Below are positions 49,778 to 60,818 of a DNA stretch of 64,000 bases, one piece after another; within the stretch, counting starts at the first letter, position 1, and each line of letters starts with the position of its first letter. A program made the position numbers and the translations under genes. A model generated the notes under the pieces. The model made no database searches and was not told the origin of the DNA. It worked only from the letters and a program-made list of their open reading frames with translations. The DNA comes from Blakeslea trispora. Its lineage: Eukaryota; Mucoromycota; Mucoromycetes; Mucorales; Choanephoraceae. The stretch spans positions 106,059-170,058 of the forward strand of contig JAIWNE010000068.1 in NCBI GenBank assembly GCA_025331445.1, written 5' to 3'.

Positions 49778-51254
49778 TGTATCATTTGAGAAAAGAAATA
49801 TATAGTAAAGAAAAGTAAAGAAAGTAAAAGAACACAGAAAAATTTATTGTTGCTTTGTATCTGTTGTAATCCCGATTTTCAGTTTTATTAATCCCGAAAA
49901 TAATTGAATTTGGTTCATTCATGTACTACAAGTAAAACTTATTCACTTGCATTGGAATCTGTTGAGAACAAAGCCAATATAATTATACTTTATAAATATT
50001 GCTGTGTTTTCATTTTAGTTTGTCATCAATATCTCTTGGTCTTAAAATCAGACATTGGGTGCTCATGTAGTCAATTTATTTAATTTCTGTCAGACTTTGG
50101 CAAGTATCAATTCATTTTTTCGCTCTATTGAACTTCTTATAGCTATACTTTGGAACAATAGATGTTTCTATTTCAGTGCATAAAAGCCATTTGTCATTGC
50201 TTTCTAACTCAACAAATACGGATATTACAAATGTAAAGTAGCCTATAGAATCGCATTAAACGGAAAGCGGTTTTTCCCTTGGGCCCGAAGTACCATTCAG
50301 CGGATAAATTGTAAGACTAGATAATTGTGTAATAGCGTTTCTTTCTTGAAGAGCTTGGAAAATCATCGATTAGAGCACTGTTTAACATTCTTTGTATCTT
50401 ATCTTGCTTGTCCTGCTGTTGTACAATCTAACGCATGCGCCCCTTCTGTTGAGGATAGTATGTTCCAAATCTGCGCCGACTTGCTCTTTTTCTATCTCCT
50501 CCATTACATGATAATTGCCAGTCAACAAAGAGTATCGATAAATGAGGAAAGATAATGAAACGCATGTAGTTCAAATCCCTCATGCTTAGTAATAATCTGT
50601 TCGATTTAAGGATATTCTTATTGCAAATACGCATAAATAGTGAATAATTATGCTCTTAAACGGAATAGCTGCTTTGTGATAGCAAAGGTGAGCCTATCTT
50701 ACAAGAATAATGCATGCTGTAAGAATGATTTTACTTGATACAATGAGCTGTTTGAAGTATTGTGTAACTTACTATCTTTGGTACAGCGACTGGCAGGCTA
50801 TTTTATTGTTGCTGCTTGAGGATGTACAACATTTTTGCATACTTTTTTTTTTTTTTTGTAGGAAGTGTATTATTCTGCGGAAATGAAAATAAAGTGGAGA
50901 AAGATAAAATTTGATATTCAGATACTTTAAGGGATCATGACAAAATTAGCTAGTCATAAAGTTGCAGTTGCTCCACTCCCAAAGTTTGTCTTCGAATGGG
51001 CTGAATTCGTTTTTGTCTCTGACTAAAACTTGATGCTTTAACATCCCAAGGTTTGGTTTTTTAAGAGTCAAAACTTGCATTGGGTTGATCAAAGTTCGTC
51101 TCTATAAATTGCTAAACGTCGTATTGCACCCTCCACAATTTGTTTTTTTAAATATTTTATTTTGATTTCAAACGAGTAGCCACTTTTTTTTTTCACTAAG
51201 ATGGATAAGGAAGCGATACAATGGATTATGAGAAAAAAGTTGATCCTTTCGACA
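49778..51254. other. Intergenic, 1.5 kb, no gene seen
   Basis: It is AT-rich, with a T-run near 50,845. The frames at 50,325-50,555 and 50,428-50,634 overlap on opposite strands and look random. The RhoGEF promoter should be at the left end and the 3' flank of the Tc1 relic at the right. Confidence 0.4.
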
Positions 51255-51926
51255 CTAATTCCTTGATGACAGCTTCTCAATATTGATTAATTCAAAAGTG
51301 CTATCCCACTTAATCCATGGAAGATATTGACACTCAAATAGAAGGCATTTCTGAAGGTCTAGGGCTTGTCCTAACACTCTCAAAGTAGGCGCCAAACAAT
51401 CCTCCAGGCGTTTCTCAAATGGTAAACGCCAAACCATGATAGGGACGGAATTCTTCCCATTTTCAAAGGAATTTTCATCAGTAAAGACGACCTTATTCCA
51501 GTCTTCCACCATGAAATGTTGGTACTCCTCTGTAAATTTGAGTCAATTTAATTGCTGCAGAGGATTAAGAAAAAGCTTCTTCACTGTCGCACGATTGCTG
51601 AACCCCATTCTGTGCAATGCACGATGCACTATGCAAGGATGCACCTTTACAGGAAGAGATGCTGTCAATTCAGCCAGTGCAACTCTCTTATTAGAGACTA
51701 CGTCTCTTCTGAGTATTCTCAATGTTCTTGGTGTGAGTTTGGATGGTCTTCCAGATCCTGCAGGTTGAGCCGTGGTACCTCTCAATTTTGATCTCTTCAG
51801 AGCTGCATACACAGTACTCTCTTTCACCTCCAATGCGTGTGTAAATTGAGCAACTTTAACACCCCGTTTTCTCATTTCAAGCATAATGAGTTTTTCTTCG
51901 TCGTTTAAGAACTTTTCAGTGGCCAT
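51255..51926 (-). pseudogene. Tc1/mariner-like transposase, broken
   Basis: The N-terminal part (ATG 51926, MATEKFLNDEEKLIMLEMRK) has paired helix-turn-helix motifs (ESTVYAALKRSKLRG, GSGRPSKLTPRTLRIL) and HRALHRMGFSNRATVKKLFL. An in-frame TGA follows (after LQQLN). The same frame resumes LKFTEEYQHFMVEDWNKVVF with FTDENSF, the first catalytic Asp of the DDE/D domain. The second Asp segment (normally VQDNAPCH) is not present; instead the frame runs on to SSRN at 51255. No terminal inverted repeats were found within several hundred bases. Inactive. Confidence 0.75.
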
Positions 51927-52415
51927 TTCTTTATGAAAAAGAGATGAAAAAGGTATAGGATTTCATGCGTTTATATCAAGTTTTCTAAAATTCTAACTTT
52001 TTTTGCTAGGGTAATGTACAACAACTTAAAATCGAGACGATTTATACTATAATTTTAGACTATTATTGCAAAAAATCAAAGTAAATCTTCTAAATAGGGA
52101 AGGATTAGCAGCTGTTGTAAATGATGACACAAAAAAACTATGCCATTTCAAAAAATTATTCGCTCATGAAAAAAAAAAAAAACCCTCACTAAAAATCAAA
52201 CACAATGTTCGCTGTGCAGTCCATTTACAGAAATAGTGCCAAATACGACACTTTTTCCTTGAATTGTGTGACATTTCCATTCTTTCTTTTCTTTCCCCCT
52301 TTTTTTTCTTTTACTAATTTCTTTCTTCTTTCTTTTCATTCTTCTTGACTATAGTCTTTTAGAATTTCTCAAACAACAAATTCAAATTGCTCAATCAATA
52401 GTTGGCTATCGCTGT
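51927..52415. other. Promoter region of the BTB/CAP-Gly gene
   Basis: Pyrimidine-rich runs occur at 52,270-52,360, ending in TTGACTATAG. The frame just upstream of 52416 is open (EFLKQQIQIAQSIVGYRC before the chosen Met), so an upstream first exon is possible, but no consistent donor was found. Confidence 0.45.
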
Positions 52416-55366
52416 ATGTTTGATGCACCTAAAAGTACGTTATACCAATCTTTGAGCAATATACTGGAAAATCCGAAAGAATACTTGGCCGACATATGCT
52501 TCACATTTTCATCTACTGAAGTCTGGGCTCATCGAGGTAAGCATACAAAGCATACTTAATGACAGCGGAAAGAGCTAATGTGTATGTATGTCTCTCTTGT
52601 TTTCTTTGGCTTGTGTAGCTGTCATTTTAGCCCGTGCGCCGAAAGAATTTACAAAGCGCTATTTACCTGAACTACTGTTAGTCGAACCTGAGTTGCCACT
52701 CAAATTGGATATCAGCCATATCATTGATATCAGTTTGTTTACACCCCTACTTTGTTTTTGGTATACAGCTTCTTATCATCGTCTGAACTCATCGACGCAG
52801 TCAAGTTTCTCAAATTCTTCAGTTTCAGCTCCCACTCATTCACCACTCCTACTTCCCAAAACTGATGACAGTACCTTATCTTGCATTGACAGTGATATCC
52901 AGCATCGCTTAGAGCTGCTGGGCTGCCGCTTGGGTACAGCAGTTCTGCCACCTCATTGTGAGACTGTTCCAGACTTTATACAGCTCGTCAGTGACCTGCG
53001 TCAGATGCGCAATGATAATTTGGCAATGGATGTGACTATCGATCTGATAACTAGTCAATTAAATGATGTCAATGATGAGTTTCGTTTGCCCGAAAATCAT
53101 ACATTAGATGTAATCACATCATTCAAGGCACATCGATTTCTTTTGGCAGCACAGTCGTCTTACTTTTATGCTCTCTTCTGTACACAGTTTCAAGAGGCAT
53201 CAAGTGCAACTGTTCATTTAACAGACGACTTGTTTAATGATGCCATCATTGACCTTGTGCTTAACTTTTTCTACACTGACAAGATCATTGTTAAACCCTT
53301 GGCTCAAGACACATCCAAGGCATCTTCCTCCGCTCAACGCCGATTACAACACAACAAGCATGCGCTCAGGGTAATGCAAAAGGCTTTTTACGCTGCTGAT
53401 TATCTGGGCCATGCAGATTCTTTGGGTCAGGCTATATTACGGGAAATGGAACAGATATGCCATCAATTTAAATGTGTATGTCCTGAATGTGCTTTGTTGT
53501 TACCATCTATGTTAGCTTGGTCCGATAAACATGTAGATGCGATACCTAAACTCAGACGTACCTTGATATTACTCTATTGTGATCCCGTTCACTCAATTTC
53601 ATCCATTTGGTCACCACATCCTTTTGCTCATTTGATTACCTCAATGGTGCCCTCAGCTTCGAGTCTAGGACAGCAAGTATTGACTGCTGTCATTCAGCAA
53701 GAGCCGTTGTTTCGCGCACGTCCTCCTGAAACATTAATTCATGAAATAGAAGAGCGTACATTCTGCAATGTAACAAAACACAATGCTATTCATGTATTGC
53801 ATTCACTTCATCTTTGCCTATCTCAACTTCGTAGCGCTGACCCAAATCCTTCCTGGTCTCAAGCAACATTAGATCTCGTCATACCTATCTTACACTATAC
53901 TGTCTCTATGGTTTCTCAATTCTTTGATTTTTATTGTGTGGAATACCCCATTTTGTTATCCTGTGTTGATGGTATCGGAGCTGGTTTCTCCGTCGACTTT
54001 TTGGAATTTCTATTACGCCATGTGCTGTCAGATGGCATTCAAGTAGTAAATGCAGGTGTTATTTATCAAGGCATTTGCCGCGATTTGATCGGACGTCAAG
54101 AGGTGGTGCAAAATCTGGCGATCGATGATGTATTGATCAAAGCAAGATTGCGATGTGCTGCCTACATTGGAAGACATTGGACTCGTATTAAGGCTCAAGG
54201 CGGTTTTCGTACACTTGAAAAGACAACCTTGAGACAGCTGGCAGACGACATCAATATATCCTATCGCTCATTAGCTAAGCCGTTTGACACAGACTTTGCC
54301 AACCTATTTAGTCTCAAACCTCGCAAACTCAAGAAGCAGCAGCAATCGACTGACAAAAACGCATCTTTGACAGCTCTTTATACCCGACGTCTCTCTCTGA
54401 CTCATCTGATCACCCGAGGCGACTCTGCTCGTACTATTCCATCTAGGCCTAGGGCTCTATCCACTGAAAGTGCATTCGCTTTTTCAAGACCTCGTAGTCA
54501 AACTGCACCATCCGAGATAACAGTATCTCGAACTAATGATAACCAACCATTACTTAACTTGCTATCATACGAGGCAGAGGAGCGAGCTAAGCAGTTATCA
54601 GAATCAAATGACCAATCGTCTGTACTTCCTTTGTCTAGATTCATGCCATCAAGTCGAAGTAGGGGAGATTTCAGTGAACACGCTTCTGTGAACATTACTG
54701 AAATTAGAAGGCCTATGCTTCGCACAAGTTCTTCGTTTACATCATTGACTGACCAGTTGCTACCTGTGGACACAATCACAGATTCTCCTCTGCAGTCGAG
54801 TGATTCGAATAAAGATAGACCTACTCGCTTGAAGTTTGAATTACCAACAGCGCCATCCAGATCCAAGTCACCTAGTGCTCCAAGCGTTCTTCATCATTCG
54901 AGTTTTCAAACAAATCAATTCATGTCTCAAACAACAGGCCGCAATAAACAGCGAAGAGCTGTAGGAAATCACAAGCTACGTAGACCAAGATGGAGTATAG
55001 GCACTAATAGCGATTCAAGTGATGAAGAAGAAGTTCCTATTCTGCCTGTCTTGGGGGACAAGATTGAGTTGCTTCGCCGTCCTCTGCCTACTATGGGAAT
55101 TATTCGATACATAGGCCCTGTTCAGTTTGCAGAAGGACAATACATTGGTATTGAGCTTGAAAGTCGACGTAAGTACATAGCGAAAGTTGAGACTAAAACG
55201 GCCGAATTAATTTTTTCTATCTCTGCAAAACATAGTGGGCAAAAGTGATGGCTCCATTGATGGCGTCCGTTACTTTCATACTGATCCTCAGAGGGCCCTG
55301 TTTGTCAAGCCTGATGACTTCAAAATCATTCAATCCAATAGCCATCATTCTCTTCATCATCGATGA
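52416..55366 (+). CDS. BTB-BTB-CAP-Gly protein
   Basis: There are three exons. Exon 1 (MFDAPKSTLYQSLSNILENP, then EYLADICFTFSSTEVWAHR) joins AVILARAPKEFTKRYLPELL, forming a first BTB/POZ domain. A second BTB follows around residues 190-280 (FKAHRFLLAAQSSYFYALFC, HLTDDLFNDAIIDLVLNFFY). Then comes a helical body, a Ser-rich region, and a C-terminal CAP-Gly domain (GDKIELLRRPLPTMGIIRYI, QFAEGQYIGIELES). The last exon supplies LGKSDGSIDGVRYF and ALFVKPDDF before the stop at 55366. CAP-Gly binds the EEY/F tail of tubulin or EB proteins; BTB domains dimerise or recruit Cullin-3. A microtubule-linked adaptor is the natural guess. About 940 residues. Without the last splice the CAP-Gly would be truncated. 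Confidence 0.8.
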
Positions 55367-55554
55367 TGTATCCTCAATAAACAAATTAACATAAAAACAA
55401 ACAATAAAAATGATACGTTGCACATTGACCTATATAGGAAGGCTACATTCATGAAACTCTGTTCTTCTGTTTCTACGGACCAAGTCCTTTAAGAGAAAGC
55501 TCGCAATTCCTTGATGAAGAAAATCGAAGAAGCAGTAAGAGCTGTCCGATGATA
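55367..55554. other. BTB/CAP-Gly 3' flank
   Basis: AT-rich sequence between the stop codon and the MITE, with an AATAAA-like AACAATAAAAA at 55,400-55,410. Confidence 0.4.
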
Positions 55555-55700
55555 CAGTAGTCGCTCTATTTAAGGGTAGCCAAGAATCTTGAAAATCGCA
55601 CCCTTAAACAGAGAATACCTTTAAATAGAGCTTGTATTGATAAATTCTTTTCAAAACCCCATCTTTATATAGAAAACACCCTTATATAGAGCGACTACTA
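55555..55700. mobile_element. 146-bp MITE, Tc1/mariner type, flanked by TA
   Basis: The ends are inverted copies: CAGTAGTCGCTCTATTTAAG on the left, and CTTATATAGAGCGACTACTA on the right. They match at all but about two positions over 20. Both flanks are TA (55553-55554 and 55701-55702), the target duplication of Tc1/mariner elements. Inside are further partial copies of the same end in both orientations (CCCTTAAACAGAG, CCTTTAAATAGAGC, TCTTTATATAGA). There is no coding capacity. Confidence 0.8.
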
Positions 55701-55702
55701 TA

Positions 55703-56336
55703 GCGCTTCAATCATCATCACTTCGTTATTTGATAAATAGCTATTGTTAATCGAGAAGGCTCAAGAAAATCCCTTTACGAGTATGCCTCTGATTCAGACA
55801 ATTTCAAGCGTGTAGCAAAAAGAAAAACACTTTTAGTATCATATAATACAGCCTGATACTGAGTGTATTTTAGCTGGTGTAGTAATCATGAGCTCATTGG
55901 AGGTTGGTATGACACTAATGATTAATAGCCACCATACAGTGTAATAAGCATTGTTCTTAGATACTGTTACTCATAATAGGGGAACATTGTGTTCCTAATT
56001 GAAGTTTTTTTTTTTTGAAGGATTTACTAGTGACAAAGTTCATGAAAAGACTTGTTCAAGTGCGAACAGTAGTTGCCTTTGTGCCTTCTATATTCCTATC
56101 ATGCTTTCTTTTTCTACTGTGTTTAGCAATCAAAACAAAGTCCTTTGTTCAAACAAGTTTAAGTTCTAAAATTTTGAATCTATAATACAGCGTTGCTTGA
56201 TTTGCCAAAGCATTCAGTTTTTTTTTTTCATCTGTATATCAAGTAACAGACTTTATGACATCTTCACGCAACTGAAAGATTAAGACTAACTCCATAGAAA
56301 TGTATAACAAATATACCAAGTTCTCTTTTATTATAA
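55703..56336. other. 14-3-3 3' flank, no gene seen
   Basis: AT-rich sequence with T-runs near 56,005 and 56,220. No coding frame of note. It should hold the 3' UTR of the 14-3-3 gene. Confidence 0.4.
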
Positions 56337-57452
56337 CTATTCATCAGTGGGACCTTTCACATCATCTCCTCTTTCATTGTCTAGCTCAAAACAGAAATAA
56401 ATATGTGATAAAAGAAAATCTTTGTTTCCTTGCTTACCTTCTTGGAGATCAGAGGTCCATAAAGTCAAGTTGTCTCTCAATAGCTGCATAATCAAAGTTG
56501 AGTCTTTGTAAGATTCTTCACTCAAAGTATCGAGTTCTGCAATAGCATCGTCAAAGGCTTGTTTGGCCAATTCACAAGCACGATTAGGGTCGTTCAGAAT
56601 CTCGTAATAGAAAACAGAGAAATTAAGAGCAAGTCCTAGTCGAATAGAATGTGTTGTAGCCAACTCGGCTTGAGCAAGGTTGGTTGCTTCTTTATAAGAG
56701 TTGTGTGCAGCACTTGCAGCGTCCTTTCTTGCGTCTCCAGTGGCATACTCGGCAACATAACGGTAATAGTCGCCTTCCCTAGTGTTCAAATTTACAAAAA
56801 GCCTATTAGATAGGGTGATCATTTTGCTTTTTCCTTCGTCTTACATCTTGTAATAAAACACCTTGGCTTCACCAGTTTCAGCAGCAGGAATCAAGAACTC
56901 TTTTAGGAGCTTGAGAATGTCATCACAAACTCCATACAGCTCCTCTTCAATCTTTTTACGGTATTGATTGATCTTGGTTACTTGAGCTTCATGACCTTTA
57001 CTCTCTTCTTTTTGTTCGATAGAGGAAACAATTCTCCAAGATGCACGACGAGCACCAATCACATTCTTGTATGCCACAGACAGGAGATTGCGCTCTTCCA
57101 AAGATAAGGCTGCATTAAGCTGAAGTCAAATAAGCATACTGCTGTTTCTATGTATGCAAAAGGGCTTACCTGTACAACCTCCTTCATAAACTTGACCATT
57201 TCTGTTTTTGAAAAATAAATTAAAGTTTGGCTCTTCCTTTTTTCTTTCTCTCATAACAAACCATCGTAGCGTTCAGCTTGTTCAGATATTTTGGCCATAT
57301 AGACCTAAAACAGGGCAATCAATAAATGTTGCTTTTTTTTCGCGCTACAAAAATTACCTTATCTTCGCGTTCCTAATAACAAAAAAAAGTCTGTATTTAG
57401 CAACAAGGAAAAAGAAAATCAGCTTGTTGCCTTCTTTACTCACGTTAGCCAT
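56337..57452 (-). CDS. 14-3-3 protein
   Basis: About seven exons. The coding start is split into tiny exons: MAN (57452-57444) and EREDK (57372-57358), then [25 protein letters not shown] and [20 protein letters not shown]. The signature [20 protein letters not shown] is complete. The phosphopeptide pocket residues are present: Lys in YKNV, Arg in ARRASWR, and RY in the [11 protein letters not shown] block. Helices 8 and 9 read [20 protein letters not shown] and [12 protein letters not shown], then an acidic tail [14 protein letters not shown] after the last splice. 14-3-3 dimers bind phosphorylated partners and regulate signalling, cell cycle and metabolism. About 255 residues, the usual length. 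Confidence 0.93.
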
Positions 57453-57574
57453 TTTAGTGTGTGTATGTTACTTTTTATTTTTAAAAAAAAAGAAAGAAAG
57501 AAGAAAAATATAAAAATATAAAAAAAGTGAAACTATATTATTGGTCTCATGTCGTCATTTTAATTGCATGATTA

Positions 57575-59242
57575 TTATTCAGGTAAGACCTTTTCTGGAT
57601 TCATCAGACCTTTTGGATCTATAGCAATTTTGATCTTTTTCATTAGGTCGACCGTGTTCTCGCCAAGCTCTTGCTCTAGATACTTCTTCTTGCCTATACC
57701 GACACCGTGCTCACCAGTGACTGAACCCTCCATGCGAATAGCTCGTTGGACCAAGTTATTGTTGAGTCGCTTAGCTTCGTTGTATTCAGCTTCATTGTTT
57801 CTATCAAACAACAAGAATACATGAAAATTGCCATCACCTACATGCCCTACCATTGGGCAAGGTAAGAATGATTTGTCTGTCTCTGCCTGCGTTTCTGCAA
57901 TCAAATCAGGTAAGCGTGATACAGGAACAACAACATCTGTTGTCCAAACAGAAGATCCTGGCTTTAATAAAGTAGAAGACCATAGCGCGATCTTTCTTCC
58001 TTCCCATAGCAAATGCTTCTCTGTATCACTTTTAGCATACCGAAAATGACTGCCCTGATGCTTTTTTGCAATTTCTGATACTATGTTTACATCATGGTCT
58101 ACAGTAACTTGAGATGCACCTGAAAACTTTAAAAAAAGAGTAGGTGCCGCACTGTGTCCTAACTCAGAATTTGCCAAGTTAATGGCCTTCATCATTGCTG
58201 CATCTAGTAGCTCAATGGCGCTTATTTGGATACCCGTTTGGACTAAATCAGGTACTACGGCAGCTGCATCGCGGACAGTAGGGAATTGGCAGACTGCAAC
58301 GGTCTCCACCTTGGGCAGGACGGCCAACTTCAAAGTAATTTCCGTAATAACTCCCAGTGTACCCTCTGAGCCAATGAAGAGTTTAGTCAAATCATATCCA
58401 GCAGATGATTTACGAGGACGTTGACGTGTCTTGAGGATCTTTCCTTCTGGTGTTACTACGGTCAAGTTGATTACCCACTCACGCATAGTGCCATAACGAA
58501 CTGCATGAGTGCCTGAACAAGATGTACCAACCATACCACCAATACATGCACTTTCATTTGATTTCGATTAGTTCCATAGCTAATGAAACGTACGATGAGA
58601 AACTTACCCTGGTCCTGGATCCATCGGAAAAAACAAACCTTCTCTCTTTAAAAACAGATTAAGGTCTTCCCATTGTACACCAGGCTGTACTACAACATCC
58701 ATATCTTGTGGATGGTAATCTACGATTTGATCCATATGCTCTACAAATGAAATACAGATGCCACCTTTAGGTGCAGAAAAATGCCCCTCTAGCGAAGTAC
58801 CACCCGAGAAAGGAATGATAGGCATGTTGTATTGATTAGCAACAGCGACAATACTTGCTACTTGCTCGGTAGTTTTTGGATAGACAACAATGTTTGGTGC
58901 ACCTTCGTTATGGTATGAGTTGCTAGAGTAGCCATGCTCATGTAATATATCCTCGTCGATAGTGACGTGTCCTTCTGGTAGTAAATGGCACAAATCTTGA
59001 TATACTTGTGCAATAACTTTTTGTGTAGGAATTGCTGGTATAGGTACTGTCGTTCGCCCAAGAGGACTAAGATGCAATGTCATATCTCTGTTGGCTAACC
59101 AATATCCTGAGCCACCTGCAATTAGGGCAGTAACACCCAATGCAACATAGTTTGTGCTTTTAATTAAAGATGGATTCTGCACATGAAGGGTTTGATAAAA
59201 TCGCTTAGTAGCAAGTTTGAAAACCTGTCTGGCTTTCATCAT
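57575..59242 (-). CDS. DLD1: D-lactate dehydrogenase (cytochrome), mitochondrial
   Basis: There are two exons. ATG 59242 opens an Arg/Lys-rich presequence (MMKARQVFKLATKRFYQTLH) and a membrane helix (YVALGVTALIAGGSGYWLA), matching inner-membrane Dld1. The FAD-binding fold shows VYPKTTEQVASIVAVANQYN, IIPFSGGTSLEGHF and DPGPG, then across a short intron ACIGGMVGTSCSGTHAVRYG. The C-terminal FAD-oxidase domain contains MVGHVGDGNFH, SVTGEHGVGIGKKKYLEQEL and MKKIKIAIDPKGLMNPEKVL. It oxidises D-lactate to pyruvate and passes electrons to cytochrome c. About 540 residues. It stops 122 bases upstream of the 14-3-3 start on the same strand. Confidence 0.92.
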
Positions 59243-60380
59243 TCAGTCTAAGGAAATAAAGAAAACAAAGAACTAAAAAGGCTGTTTCCAGAATTAAAAA
59301 ATTATGCTTGCTCTTTTCCACTTTCTGGACTGTTACACAAGATGAAAGTCAAAGTAAGCTGATCTAAACATTTTCCTCATATTAGGAAAGCCAGTGGTAA
59401 TGGTCTAAGCAAGCATATTGACAGATTTGTTCAAATATTTATGCAATTCTTTCTTTAGAGTAAATCAGAACTTACAAAACCCCACAGAGACTTTATATAT
59501 ATCCAGAGCGCTTCAAACTTAGTTAATTAGCAAGAGTAAACAATTGGCAATCTCCAAACACATTATTTGAGAGCTAAATCTGCCTGTTTTCACACCAGCT
59601 GTTAGTTTTCTGGTTACATTTGCTGTGATTGGCAGTATATGTCAACCTTGAGACTCGTCCCAGACTCAAAAAAAATTAATGTCAGAAAAGAATTAAGCAG
59701 TGAATTTCCTTTTTGAAATTTTTTCGAAGTATTTTTTAGTCTTCCAGCTAATTAAAAAAAAAAATACCTTATAAGAAACGTTGGTTTTTCTACTCTGTAA
59801 CTCATCTGAGACTCATAACTTGAAAATAACTTTCTGAGCCAATAAAATGCCTTCCCTGAATAATTGTGTTTATGACTTCTGTAGAATTGGCATTTTGAAG
59901 CACGGAAAGAACAAACTTCACACAAGCGTCCTCAATACAATAGTGCCAGATAATCCTCCCCTTGTGTCCACTAAGGCCGCAAGAGGTAGGACACACTACT
60001 ATCTTTTATATAAATATCAAACCAATATCATTTTAGATAAAAGCGGGTTTTTCCTCCTAAAACATTAAGTTGGTCTTAACAAGTAAAAGCGGTTCTAAGC
60101 TAGAACTGAACAAATCTATTATCAAGTCCTTCTACAATGCAAGATTCCCAAGCGTTCAAAAACACAGTGTTTTGTGCCTCATCCCTCCTATAATAACATA
60201 AAACTTATTGCTGTATTTTCTTTGCCTTTTGTTTTGTATATCTATTGTTATATGAATAAGGATTTACAGCCCATCTGAGTTCTCTTTTCGACCCGCAACA
60301 CCTCCCAGAATCTCTTTAGCTTTGCCTAAGGACCATTTTATGTGTGTTTATGTTTTCGTTCCTATATATCAGATACTTGA
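59243..60380. other. Intergenic, possible relic at 59,847-60,000
   Basis: A plus-strand frame (MPSLNNCVYDFCRIGILKHG, then LNTIVPDNPPLVSTKAARG followed by GTAGGA) looks protein-like, but I cannot name it or connect it to the Fanzor-like fragment. The remainder is AT-rich without features. Confidence 0.35.
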
Positions 60381-60818
60381 GTTTTCTCTTCTCGAAAAAG
60401 GAGGTATGGCCAGCAACAACAACAACGGCAAGCACTACATATTATGTTCGTGGGTGATAGAGGCTACGGTATTGGCTCGTCCATTCGAGGACACGTTCGT
60501 CTAGGTGGTTCATGGAAGCCGAAGAAGCATAGTCTTTATACATCAGTATGTATAACCAATGAACATAACACGTCTCAAGTCTGTGTTTTTTGCTTTGAAA
60601 AAACAAGTCATCCATTGAGAATTGTAGAGAAGGATGGAAGAGAAAGTCTGAAAACGATCAATGGTACCTCTATATGCAGCAACAAGGCTTGTGTTCTTAA
60701 TTTAGCAAAACAATCCCACAAACCAAGAGACTCTCTTTCAGCCCTAGCCATTGGTATCTCTGGTGCATCTAGACTGATCGGCAAAGGAACTCTTGATGTA
60801 TTCAACCCGTATCTTTAA
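60381..60818 (+). pseudogene. C-terminal part of a Fanzor-like (eukaryotic TnpB) nuclease
   Basis: The frame is open for about 145 codons after a TGA, ending in TAA 60816-60818. It reads MFVGDRGYGIGSSIRGHVRL, then ITNEHNTSQVCVFCFEKTSH, INGTSICSNKACVLNLAKQS and KPRDSLSALAIGISG. This is the layout of the TnpB/Fanzor C-terminus: a Glu-x-x-TS segment, a zinc ribbon made of two Cys pairs (C-x2-C and C-x4-C), then the RuvC-III Asp in an RD-x-x-SA-x-AI helix. The N-terminal half with the first RuvC Asp is not found upstream, so the copy appears 5'-truncated. I recognise the block as one recurring in Mucorales genomes; the Fanzor assignment is my inference from motif order. Confidence 0.55.

Noticed and set aside
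51000..52080. Terminal inverted repeats for the Tc1 pseudogene
   Set aside because: I compared both flanks and found only same-orientation ATGTACAACA matches, not inverted ends.
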